A DNA stretch of 64,000 bases from assembly GCA_024734495.1 (NCBI GenBank), contig JALMQS010000729.1, positions 186,001 through 250,000 of the forward strand, in the 5' to 3' direction. Below are positions 45,301 to 57,900 of the stretch, one piece after another. A model generated the notes under the pieces. It saw only the letters and a program-made list of their open reading frames with translations. It ran no database searches and was not told the origin of the DNA. The first letter of the stretch is position 1. Each line of letters begins with the position of its first letter. The translations under genes were made by a program, and so were the position numbers. The stretch is from Forficula auricularia (lineage: Eukaryota > Arthropoda > Insecta > Dermaptera > Forficulidae).

Positions 45301-45909
45301 TTATTTTTTGTACCAAAGTATAAGATTGTAGGACAATAGTAAAAATTGGGATTAATAATATTTATCTTCTACTATTTCTATTTATATAACTAATATACTC
45401 TGTTAGTTTATGTTTGGCACTGAAATTCATTTAATTTTTAATAAACAATTAAAGGAAAATTTAAAAACTTTTTCAAGACATGTTCCCTGCAAATTCTATT
45501 GATTTGGTAATTTTTTGTCACCGAACATTGCTGGGAACTAGAAAACTGAAATTTGGCTCAAAGGTGCTATTTATTAATACAAACTTCTATGGCAAATTTC
45601 AGCTCATTAGCTGCAACCATTCAATATATTTTTTTTAATTTTCTTCATTTGTTTAACCCGAAAATCAAACTAACTAATTTATCCCTTCTGACTGAAACTT
45701 TCTTCCTGCGTCGTTTTTTCCAGTGACCATAGGCCCCGCATAAAATTTCGGGCCCGGGACCCAAAATCTGAAGCGGGCCCCTTATTATGGAATAAGTATG
45801 TTTTTATTGAAGTTGAATAATTTAAAAAAATGCCACGGCCGGATCCGGGCCCCAGGGGTGCACCTCGACCTCCCCATGCGGGGGCTATGACATCAGTGAT
45901 ATATAACTA

Positions 45910-46075
45910 CCCATCTTTTAAGACTCGCATCCACAAGTACATTCAACTCCGACCTAATTCCTAAAATATCTTCTTCTTTTCACGATGCAAGGGTTCACTC
46001 CGGATCAAAAGAGGTTACACCTTTTTTTGATGCAATATCTTCATACACAATTATAAAAATAAATTCTCTAGTTAT
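45910..46075 (+). mobile_element. LINE 3' UTR fragment
   Basis: Degenerate copy of the 1082-type LINE tail (CTTTTAAGACTCGCATCCAC, GATGCAAGGGTTCACTCCGG). Confidence 0.65.
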
Positions 46076-46171
46076 ATTTATTTTTTAACATTTTTTTAGT
46101 CAGATTTAACTTTTTTTAGGATATTAATAGCTTTTTTAATGATGGTTCGACACACTAGCATTTACCTATTT

Positions 46172-47361
46172 CAGGGGTGCCCACTATAGGGTGGTACTTA
46201 TTTAGGGTATTTTCGAGTTTTTACACTGACAGAGGTTCGAAATAAATAAAAAAATATCCCCCAAATGTTAAGTCTCTATCTCAATTTTAGCCTGTGGTGC
46301 ACAGGAGGATGCAAAAGTTTCCAATCTAAATATTACATGGGGGTTTTTTGGCATTGAACGATCAATTTTTTATTCCGGCTCAAGTAATGGTTCAAAAAAT
46401 TTGAAACTCTGTAGACTTTATCCTTATAATAGTAGCTCTCCCTCAGAATTTTTACATATTTTTAGCTATTATAATTTTGGAGTTTATAACATGCTAACAT
46501 TAAAAGATATAGCAGTATTTTATTTATTGTAAGAGTTCGTGGCTGTGATGAAACTATACTAGATGAAGGAGGAGGTATCAGCCAAAGATGGAATCACTGG
46601 GTTCAATAAAACACCTTTAATGAGACGTTTCGGCCTAAATTTTATTTGGCCATCTTCAGTCAATTAGGAGTTATACACAAAATACGGTACACATATGTGA
46701 TCGAACCAAGCCTTGTCAAAAATAAAAATTTCTTTTAGCTTCATGCGAATTTTTAACGTGCCTGGACCCAAAAGTTTCAGAATGAATGAAAGTACTTTCA
46801 TTCTGAAACTTTTGGGTCCAGGCACGTTAAAAATTCGCATGAAGCTAAGAAATTTTTATTTTTGACAAGGCTTGGTTCGATCACATATGTGTACTGCATT
46901 TTGTGTATAACTCCTAATTGACTGAAGATGGCCAAATAAAATTTAGGCCGAAACGTCTCATTAAAGGTGTTTTATTGAACCCAGTGATTCCATCTTTGGC
47001 TGATACCTCCTCCCTCATCTAGTATAGTATTTTATTTAGCTGTAACTCCAAAATTATAATAGCTAAAAATCTGTAAATATTCTGAACGATAGCTACTATT
47101 ATAAGGATGATGTCAGCAGAGTTTCAAATTTTTTGAACGATTACTTTGGCCGGAATGGGGAATTGATCGTTCAATGCCAAAACTTGGAAACTTATATAGC
47201 TGTGCTGTACAGATTAAAATCGAGATAACGACTTGAAACTTGGGGGATATTTTTTTTATTTATTTCGAACCATATGATCCTTGGACAGCACAAAAATTCG
47301 AAAATAGCCAAAATAAGGACCACCCTAGTTCCGCACAGGAAGGGGGGGGGGGGCAGCCCTG
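46172..47361. mobile_element. 1.2-kb hAT-like foldback element
   Basis: Ends CAGGGGTGCCC and GGGCAGCCCTG are inverse, and CCTATTT flanks both (46165-46171, 47362-47368), a 7-bp match to an expected 8-bp duplication. The arms are inverse to a centre near 46797. Each arm carries a hammerhead-like core (46624-46660 minus, 46922-46955 plus). Confidence 0.82.
46922..46955 (+). ncRNA. Hammerhead-like core in foldback arm
   Basis: CTGAAGA, T, stem II GGCC/GGCC with a 12-nt loop, GAAAC, GTCTC. The mirrored copy is on the minus strand at 46624-46660. Helix III is missing, so cleavage is doubtful. Confidence 0.4.
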
Positions 47362-47620
47362 CCTATTTTCTAGACTAATTTCGAAGTATAATCATTTTTG
47401 TTTCTAATTAAGCTTCATTTTACTTGAGCAATTCTAGAATTAACAATTTTGGACTTTTTCGTCGCACCTTAATACTTTTACTGCTCAAATAGTACAATTT
47501 CTATATATTCTTCTTACTACTTTTGTCTCATGATATAAAAAAATCTCAATAATGAAGCAACAAACTGCACTCACTACACCTTTATAACTTACTAATTAAT
47601 TAATTTTTAATAGTTTATTC

Positions 47621-47785
47621 CGAGGGGTGAACCGAGACCTAATTTTGTGTACACCTACTTCCACTTCCACTTTCATTTCCAAGTAGAAGACAATAGATAA
47701 AGGGGCATTATCTAATAAATTCCAAAATAATTCCACACAATTCGAAAGAAGTGTACACCTAATTCCAATCCTGGTTCACTCTCCG
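47621..47785. mobile_element. hAT MITE family A, copy 4 (inverted)
   Basis: CGAGGGGTGAACCGAGACC start, decayed right end, GTTTATTC on both sides (47613-47620 and 47786-47793). Confidence 0.88.
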
Positions 47786-47797
47786 GTTTATTCTAAA

Positions 47798-48555
47798 CTA
47801 GCTGTAAGGCCCGCCTTCGGCGGCCCTCTTACTAGCCAGGAGGCACGCCCCCAGCACCCCCCTCTGAAACCCCCAGCACCCCTCTCCCCCGCACCACCCA
47901 CCACCACACCACCCCTTGCATCCCCACCCTACTCCGCCTCACCCCTCACCCTACCCCGATTCCACCCCCGGACCCTCATACCACTCCCCTCACCCCACCC
48001 CCGCCCCCCGCACTCAGTTTTTGCATTTCTAGCCTTCTAGTGACTCACAGATTATGTATATAAAGTTTGGTTGAGTTTGGTCCAAGAGCAAGAATTTTCA
48101 TATTGTGTTGTGACACGCCCCCCCCCTTTGGGTGGTTTGTTGGTGGAATTTTTTTTAAACAAAAGTTGTCAGAAATCACATCCCCTACAACTTTGCTCAT
48201 AATAAAATTTGCCATAGAGTTAATAGTTTAGGAGTTATTTGGTCATTCTCATTCGTGCCCCCCCCCCCCCTATCCCCTTTTGTGGACAAAATATCAAAAC
48301 GTTATATAGGTATAAACGTAAGTTAGAAGACATCTGATTCAAATATGAAATTTCATAATAATCCCTTCAGCCGTTTTTACCTGAATCATGAGCAATTTTT
48401 CGCGGAAACCTCGGAAACATACAAACATACAGACAGGAATTTTGTTGAGTCTGTTTTCGTTCATAACTTTTCTTGAAATGTGTTCAACCAAAATTTGGCG
48501 TGATTTGGACCAATGTACAGAGAAAACCTTAATTTTATATACATATAGGTATAGA
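47798..48555 (-). mobile_element. Non-autonomous Helitron-like element, copy 2
   Basis: Inverted copy: CTAG end at 47798-47801 with hairpin GGCCGCC-GAAG-GGCGGGCC, TC end at 48554-48555. Flanks are T and A in the element's orientation. Its C-rich end (47860-48010) differs from copy 1. It lies 405 bp upstream of the MLX start codon. Confidence 0.85.
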
Positions 48556-48959
48556 TGAATCCAAAAATTTAAAATCATGCGCCTTTAATAGTATATATCA
48601 AATCTAGGTGGCGTTTTCATGTTTAGTTTACTCAGCTGAATTTATAATCCTTAATCAGATATTATGCAAATGACATCTAATATATCTAATTCATATGATA
48701 ATAAAATGTGCTAATTTCTTATGATTTACTATATACTATAATTTCATAATTTTTAACATTCTATGTCAACTAATATCTCTAATCTTTTGACATAATGACT
48801 TGTATATAGATTAAATTATTTTATTTTTATTAATATAAAACGATTACAATTTATTAGTACTTATCCTTTGTTTCAATTTTTTCAAAATATATTTAAACTC
48901 CATTTTTCTATATAGAAGTTTTTCTTTTTTTTAATTATTTTCACAAATAATTTTAAATA

Positions 48960-48984
48960 ATGGCAGAATCTTCTTTTGGAGAAG
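48960..48984 (+). CDS. Mlx: MLX exon 1 (start)
   Basis: ATG then AESSFGE plus one base, donor GAAG|GTATTT. Only the coding part can be placed. Confidence 0.75.
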
Positions 48985-51900
48985 GTATTTATTGAAATTG
49001 CATATTTTATAATTATTTTTTATTCTAAATCTTTGTAATCCCTTTCAGAATATTCATCTCGAGATAGTGGAGATATGAAATTAGAGCCAGCCAGTCCTAC
49101 GGAGCGATATACTTTTTCTCGAAGTAGTAGTACTAACTCAATTTCAACGTTATCCCTTCAAAATTCTGGGGAAGTAATCAGCAGCAGTAGCGGACATGGT
49201 ATTTCGATATGGATTTTAAATAATTCTTTATTATTATCATTTATTACTTTCTATGAAAATGAAGATTCTGCATTCTATTTATTTACCTCATTTTAAGGTA
49301 GTTCTTTCATAAATGCAAAAATTCAAGAAGTCTTTGAAACTTGGAATATAAGTCATTAAAAGCTTAATACACATACTGTTAAAATTTGAAGACGATTTAC
49401 CACACCAAACAGGACATAATTGCAATTAAAAATGTCATTTTTTGCATATGGTAGATTGGGAAAGGGTGGGGATATGATTATTTTATTTTTTTTCATTTAA
49501 GAACTTTCACCATCTTGATGAAAAACTAATATTTGTTAGAATAATAAATTCGTAGTAACTTAAAAAAAAATAGAAATTATTTACCACGTAGTTTTGATAA
49601 AAAACAAACATATTTGGGCGATTATTTTTAGTGGAGGGATATGCTTGGAAACGATCCGGCAAGTATGTGTGTATCCATATAGAGATTTCGTAGTGTGAGT
49701 GCTGCAGTCACTTTAAAAAAACAACGTAAAATTTTAGTTCCGTTCATATTTATAGAGTGGTTACGACCCAAAACTTTTTGTGTGGATTCTCGCGAAAGAA
49801 CCTCCTTAATAAATTTTTGAGGGTAATAACATCCAGATAACTTTACTAGACCCTCTTCCCTTCTTATTTTTAATATTTTGGTCCACTAAAGGAAAAATGA
49901 CTTTTCAACTTTCAATGAAGACTTTTTTAACTCCCATATAAGGTAAACGTTCCAGTAATGGGCCTGTACCTGTAGTGGGCCAGATGCAAGAAATGTGCAA
50001 AAATTAGCTTATTCAACTTTGAAAAATTGCGCTATATATAGCTCATGCCATTGCATCTGACCCACTACAGGTACAGGCCCATTACTGGAGCGTTTACCTT
50101 AATATTATTTGGTAACAATTAAGATAACCAAAGGTACTTTTTGATCTAAGGAAAATTTATTGAAAAAGAACGTGTTTTTCATATATTCATTTTTTATAGT
50201 ATTGAATAAATCAAAATATATTTTTCAACTTATGTAAGTAAAATATTTGATTAACGACTCTGCGCGACCCAATTTTGGGTCGCGGCCCATAGGTAAAGAT
50301 CCACTCTGATAAATAACCCTTCAAGTTAAAATAATATAAATTTTCTACTCTAATCACGATATCCGAACCCCCCCCCCCCCCATAACCCCAGAAATGTTGA
50401 AAAATTCAACTTCCACTTTTTTTGTAAATATAACTAGAATTACTCAACTTATTCCTTAGTATCGCAAGTGCAATCAGTGATCTATGACTTGAGTAATTTT
50501 ATTAGAACAATTGAAGACGTATTTAGAAATAAGGGCTTAAATTTCCAGATCAATATTTCTTATTAACAGATTCAAATTGTTATTTAGGAGTTGGCAATCA
50601 CGAGCAAAAAGGAGTGAAAAACACAAGAGGGGGTCTAAGAATTCAGCACTGAGAGGTTTCTGAGTTCATGATATTAAAATTTCGAAAAATATATATTTTT
50701 TATTGAATTTTAATATAGAATATATTTTTGATTTGATTAACGGATTTTTTAGGAACCGGAGATGGATAATAAAATTCAAAACACTATAACTAGCTGCAAG
50801 GCCCGCCTTTGCTGGGCCTCTTGCTAGCCCCCTGGACCCCCCGTCACTTGAACACTCCCTCTCCTCCATATTCAACGACTCACCATCCCACCGACCCTCT
50901 CCCCAACCCCGGAACTTCTCCCCCGCCTCTGATCACCCTCCAACCCACTAAACCTACCCCCTGGACTCCCCACCAATGAAGACCGCATCCCTGGATCTCC
51001 ACCTTTCCCCATGGATCCCAACCCTCACCCATAGATGCCACATAGGTATGTATATGTAGGTACAGACAGGCACAAATACCCCTTAGTAGCCCCCTGGATA
51101 TAGGTACAGACACAGAAAGAAATACCCTTTAGTACCTGCCAACCCCCACTCCTAGACCCCACCTCCCACCTCCTGGGGGGACGTACATAGGTACATACAG
51201 AGGCAGGCACAAATTCCCTTTATTAGTATGTGATTAGTTAAATAAATCATGAATAGACAGACATTCCATGGTTCTGTTTCCCTGATGTTTTTTAATATTC
51301 CCGAGGATGCTGTTATAAAAATATGTCAGCGAAACAGAACCACCCAGACTGTCTGTCTATTCATGATTTATTAAACTAATTATAATACTATATAGATAGT
51401 GTTTTGAATTATATTATCCATCTCCGGTTCCTAAAAAATTCGATAATCAAATCAAAAATAGATCAAATAAAATGGAACTTGCCATATATAAGTTACAATA
51501 TTTAATATAGTAGAAGGTATTATGACCTCTAATCAGTTTTTACAAAATTTTCTTACAGACGATGAAGATTCTGATAATAAAAGTTCAACAATAAGTTATA
51601 AAGAAAGGCGACGAGAAGCTCACACCCAAGCGGAACAAAAGAGAAGAGATGCGATTAAAAAAGGATACGAGTCTCTACAAAATCTTGTTCCTAGGTGTCG
51701 ACAAACAGATTCTTCTGGATATAAATTAAGCAAAGCTACCGTCTTACAGAAATCAATAGAATACATTGAAGTAAATATATTTATATTAATAAATTACTTT
51801 AACAGAAAATTTAAATTAAATATCGATTTCATTATGTTTAATATTTTTTTGTCGTTTTAATCTTTATATTTTTCACAATTTTATTTTAATATGAAAGTTC

Positions 51901-54900
51901 TAAAAGTTTGAGTCTAGAGTTGCTTTTCAACATCACGTTTGTGTGTCTAATTATTAGTAAAAAATATACTCATAAATGATAATATTGATCAATAAATATT
52001 TTAAATTACTAGTTATATTGCTGCTCTTATGCTTTTGGAAACGATTTTTTTCTATATCAGCAGATACTATTTTGAAATCCATGGAAAATTGAAAGTTTCT
52101 TTTTGCCCAGAGTAGCAGCATTTTTATAAATTAAAGGAGACAATAAAAGAGTGTGTATTCTGCTGGAAAACTGGAAGTCTTCTACCAGAAGACACACTCT
52201 TTTATTGAAACCTTAATAAATAATTGAAAAACTAGTAGAAGTGGCATTTATACTAAGTTCTTTATATAACAACTATTGCAAAATGCATGATTCATTTTTC
52301 ATTCACTTAAAAGGCCACTCTTTCTAATTTATTTTTCACCGTTACCAACAATTAATAGAGCCCGATGAACTGCAAATAACAAAACCAAGAAATTCTAGTC
52401 TTCGAAATTAATGTCATAACTAGGGTTCGGATCGATATGCACTAAAAAACAGCAAAATATGCACTAAAAATATGCATTTTAAAAGGAAATAGTATGCATT
52501 ATAAACCCATTATATCTAGTGCTTGATAGTTTTAAACCGACTCAAGGAACGGATAAAAGAAGAAATACTTAGGGCCAGTTGTATGTCGGTTGGTAAACTC
52601 TTTTTAACTCTTGACAAAGAGTTTACCAACCGACATACAACTGTCAACAGTTAAAAAGAGTTTACCAACCGACATACAACTGGCCCTTAGTCATTTTTGG
52701 CATTTTCAATTCCAAGAAAAACAGTTTAAAATTAATGTTAACGAAAATAAATTTAAAGAAATTCGGGTTTTTTTATATTTTTTTAGCATAATAGAACAAC
52801 TGTGTGATTTATTTCTCTTTAAAAATTTAAGAAAATTTTAAGAAACAACTTCAAATTATTTAACATAAAATTAATGTTTTCAAAGTTTATTTAAAAGAAA
52901 TTTAATATTTTTTTTTTTTATTTTTTTAGAATAATTTTCATAAAAAATATATTTTAATTATTTCCTTAAATTTTCTCGATTTGTTTGGCACTGAGAGGGG
53001 GTGGGGGTGGGGGTCAAAAAAAGGTTTGAAACGTGTGGCCTACCCTCTCTATCTCTAAAATTTTCTTCAATTATTTTTCTGATTTACCAACAAACGAGGG
53101 ACAAAAATCACACAAATATGCAAAATATAGCTTAAATTGTTAAATATGTAAAATATGCACTTAAACTCCAAAATATGTATTTATATGCAAAATAAGATTT
53201 CTCTGGGTGGGCCCTAATACCCTAAAACGCCCAGATACAAAAGATTAGAAGGATAGCAATCAAGGAAAAAACCATGCATTATATACATTAAATCCGAACC
53301 CTACTCATAAACAAACTAACTAGGAAACACGGAAAGAGAAAATGAGAGCATGAACTAAATGGTCATAACTCAAACGTTTGAAAAGAAGTTCAATTAATTT
53401 TTAGAATATGGGGATGAATTAACTTAAGACTATTACATTATTTTGGAATTTTAACAATTTTTTGTTTCACTTAGCATCTATTACTTCTTGATTCGCCATC
53501 AGAGAATAAAATAAATCTTATAGAGAGCGAGAAAAGTTTATATTTAGGAGATGAATTCCCGTTACCTTCTATATGTCTTAAATATATGCCATCCATATCA
53601 TAATATTCGCCATTAATGAGCAGACATTTGAACATCATGTCATCACACTAGATTAATTGTTGATTAAGGAGAGATGGCTGTCCAAAAATTTATAAATTAA
53701 AAAAGAGGAATTCAGCCATGCTTTCCTCAAATGTTGCTTACAGTTAAAGACTTCTGACTACTCTCCGTTGTTTCCATCTAAATTTTAACATCTTGCTTAT
53801 TTCATAGAATTTAAAATATTATTTTATGTTGATTAATGTCCATTATAATTAGTAGATTAAAAATTCAGTTTATTGGACAAAGTTTTTTTATTGAAGTTCT
53901 TCTTCAATTTTTGTACAACGTTTCGTCTCTCTCGAGACTTTTTCAAGTACTGCAAACAAGAACAAAAATCAATTAGGTGAGAGTCTTCACAAATCAACTA
54001 AATATTCAGGTACAACCAAAATCACAAATATTGTGATAATATATAATATTTGTGATTTTGGTTGTACCTGAATATTTAGTTGATTTGTGAAGACTCTCAC
54101 CTAATTGATTTTTGTTCTTGTTTGCAGTACTTGAAAAAGCTCGAGAGAAGACTGAAACGTTGTTGCAAGAAAATTGATAGAAGAACTTGCAATAAACAAA
54201 CTTTTGATCCAATAAACTGGACATTAAGTCTACGTTAATTATAATGGAACAATTATTTTAAATTCTATGAAATAAGCAAAGATGTTAAAATTAGATGAGA
54301 AACAACGGAGAGTAATCGAACAAGTCTTTAACTGCAAGCATTTGAGAAAGCATGTACAATTCCTCTTATTATAAATTTTGGACAACCATCTCTCCATGAT
54401 CAACAATTAATCTAGTGTGATGATGATGTTCAAATGTCTGCTCAATGGCGAATATTATGATTGGATGGCATATATTTAAGACATATAGAAGGTAAAGGAA
54501 TTCATCTCTAAATATAACTTTTACTCGCTCTATCTATATCTGATGGCAATCAGAAGTAATAGATGCTAAGTGAAGACAAAAAATTGTTAAAATTCCCAAA
54601 ATAATGTAATAGTCTTAAGTTAATTCATCCCATATTCTAAAAATTAATTGAACTTCTTTTCAAACGTTTGATTATGACCATTTAATTAGCATCTCATTTC
54701 CGTCTTTCAGTTTGTTTATGAGTAGGGTTCAGACTATGTAATATGTCATGGTTTTCCTTGATTGCTATCGCTCTAGTCATCTGGTGCGTTTTTATGTTAG
54801 AACCCCGCAAATCTTATTTTGCATATAAATACATATGTTTAAGTGCATATTTTATATTTAACAATTTAAGCTATATTTTGCATATTTATGTGATTTTTGT

Positions 54901-57900
54901 CCTTCATGGTAAATCAGAAAATAATTGAAGAAAATTTTAGAGATAGATGGTCCGCACCTTTTTTGACCCCACTTACCCCTCTCAGTGCCAAACAAATCGA
55001 GAAAATTTAGGAAATGAATTAAAATATATTTTTTATGAAAATTATTCTAAAAAAATAAAAAAAATATTAAATTTCTTTTAAATAAACTTTGAAAACATTA
55101 ATTTATGTTAAATAATTTGAAGTTGTTTCCTAAAATTTTCTTTAAATTTTTAAAGAATAAATCACACGAGTTGATTTATTATGCTAAAGAAATATAAAAA
55201 AACTTCCGAATTCTTTAAATTTATTTTCGTTAACATTAATTTTTAAACTGTTTTTCTTGGAATTGAAATGCCAAAAATGACTTAAAGAGCCAGTTGTATG
55301 TCGGTTGGTAAACTCTTTTTAACTGTTGACAGTTGTATGTCGGTTAGTAAACTCTTTGTCAAGAGTTAAAAAAGTTTACCAACCGACAACTGGCCCTAAA
55401 TATTTCTTCTTTATCCGTTCCTTGAGTCGGTTTAAAACTATCAAGCACTAGATATAATGGGTTTATAATGCATACTATTTCCTTTTAAAATGCATATTTT
55501 AGTGCATATATTTGCTGTTTTTAGTGCAGATCGACTAGTTATGACATTAATTTCGAAGACTTAAATTTCTTGGTTTTTATTTACAGTTCATCGAGCTCTA
55601 TTAATTGTTGGTAACGGTGAAAAATAAATTAGAAAAATTGGCCTTTTAAGTGAATGAAAAATGAATCATGCATTTTGTAATAGTTGTTATATAAAGAACT
55701 TATGTATAAATGCCACTTCTACTAGTTTTTCAATTATTTATTAAGGTTTCAATAAAAGAGTGTGTCTTCTGGTAGAAGGACTTCCAGTTTTCCAACGAGA
55801 ACTACACTCTCTTATTGTCTCCCTTTAATTTATAAAAATGCTGCTACTCTGAGCAGAAAACTTTCAATTTTCCATGGATCAAATAGTTCTGCTATAGAAT
55901 AAATCGTTTCCAAAAGCATAAGAGCAGCAATATAACTAGTAATTTAAAATATTTATTGATCAATATTATCATTTATGAGTATATTTTTACTAATAATTAG
56001 ACACACAATAAATAGACTTAAAACAAAAAGTTAAAAATCTCAATATATTTCGGGGGATTAGCCCATCATGAGGATTGACTAAAGATGAAAATAGATATAT
56101 TGCATTTTGTATGTAAATGAAAAGACTGAAAAAATTTGTTTAGGAAAGATAGATTGGAGATACCAGCTAAAGTCGAAATTTTTCTAATTTTTGAGTGATG
56201 CCAAAAAACAATAAAAAACTATAGTATATATTAAAAAGTATTTATAAAAAACTCCCTTTTTATTCTAATGATTTTACCAATCCTATAAAGTACAACTTTC
56301 AAAAACTTACAAACACTTTAAAAAAACTAGACATCACTCCAGCCCTCTACAACTTACATAACTTATCCTGCATTCCGGTCATTAATAAAATAGATTGATA
56401 ATACAGGAGTTTTTTGACGGGTTATAGTGGTGTTTCACAAAGAGGAAATAAAAATTGAAAAAAATTTTAATTATATTTTGGAGATTTTTTATTTATCTCT
56501 ATACATATTTCGGGTTAGGTACGAGCCCTTCATCAGGAGGTTAACAAAAGACTCCTGTCTTTATGTTTTCTCTATAAACCAAATCGCTTTCCCTAAATGT
56601 TATAGATTGATAATACTAGCCCTATGATAAAGGCGGCGTTTACAAATTACAATCTGATGAGTGTGACGCATTTTATATTGGCCAAACACCAGATCATTTA
56701 AAGATCTTCACTTTAAACATTTGATATCATTGAGACAAATATAATTGTACAGTGACAAGTCTTACTCTTCACCATTAAACTATATTTCAGCATTTACAGA
56801 TCATTTATTCAACAATGACCATTCACTATCCCCACATAACACTCTTATATTACATTTTACCTTCACAGGGCGTAAATTAGATTTATTAGAGTCAACAGAA
56901 ATCAAAAAGGTCATATCTCATAAATAACCCATTTTAAACAACCTACAAGGCATTACAACTACAACACGGATTGACTTATTAATTACAGAAATCTAATATC
57001 TTCTTTAAAGTGCCATATCAGGTCTCCGTGACATGACGTTTCGGCTCCTCCACATATACCTGTGCTGAGTGTTTAGCTGTTTTTACACAGATATACGGGA
57101 CCTACTTTTTAACGCCGGTTCCGAACGGCTAGTTTGGAGAGGTTACTAGGCAATTATACTCTTGGTAGGTTGCCATTGCTTTCCAAGAGGAGGCGACTGC
57201 AAATATCTGATCTGCCGAGACTCAGTCTCGAACCAGCGTATTCCGAATCTAATATAATAAAACTATATTTCAGAATAATTTTTCCCTAAATCCCTATCAT
57301 CTAATATAATAAAACTTTCAGAATAATTTTTCCCTAACTCCCTATCATCTAATATAATAAAACTATTTCAGAATAATTTTTCCCTAACTCCCTATCACTA
57401 ATATTTCATTCTATTTACACACGTTTTGGGTCCTTTATTTTCTTAGTGACCTCACGTTCAATAATCTTTTATTTTTTATAAAAAAAAATTACATTTCAAC
57501 TTTTATATTTCACAACTATATCATAACTTTACCTTGTTTCTCCATTGTACTTTTCATGTTCTCAGTAATTTCATTCAATCCATTCCCCATCCTCTTTATC
57601 CCCTGCCTCAAACTAAATTTACATACAAAATGCAAAGTATCAATTTTCATCTTTAGTTAATGTAAACTCTTGATTGCTAATCACCCGAAATAGGCCTACA
57701 TTGGGATTTCTAATAAGTTTTATTTTAATGAATTGGGTAAGGGGCTAGTTATGGTAAAATAAAAAGTTGAAATAAAAGTCAAATTCTATTTGATACTTTA
57801 TTTTGGGTTCTATATATGTAAAATGCAGGCAGAACAAAAGACAGTATTTGAAATTGTTCAGTTGAAATAACTTGTTTACCAGTGTAATGATTCCTAATGT

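Larger units (their letters stand above)
50726..51461. repeat. Inverted-repeat element hosting a Helitron and a hairpin
   Basis: Arms 50726-50787 and 51392-51461 are inverse (CCGGAGATGGATAATAAAAT). Between them are a Helitron 3' fragment and a hairpin element. Confidence 0.75.
51940..56007. repeat. Mlx: 4.07-kb palindrome in MLX intron 3
   Basis: TGTGTGTCTAATTATTAGTA at the left end is answered by its inverse at 56007, and the two ~2-kb arms match inverted throughout, meeting near 54035 (AAATATTGTGATAATATATAATATT). Both arms carry the same smaller elements in mirrored order: a GTGTGTCTTCTG hairpin, a GGGTTCGGAT element, a family B MITE and a GTCCATTATAATTAGTAG hairpin. So the duplication arose after those insertions. 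The arms differ by many substitutions. Confidence 0.88.

Noticed and set aside
50880..51113. Gly/Trp-rich minus-strand ORF
   Set aside because: It lies in the C-rich part of a Helitron-like fragment; composition explains the open frame.
51940..56007. Treating the long palindromes as assembly artefacts
   Set aside because: The arms of most carry many independent substitutions and indels, unlike an artefactual echo; the near-identical 33.6-35.7 kb case remains worth checking with long reads.
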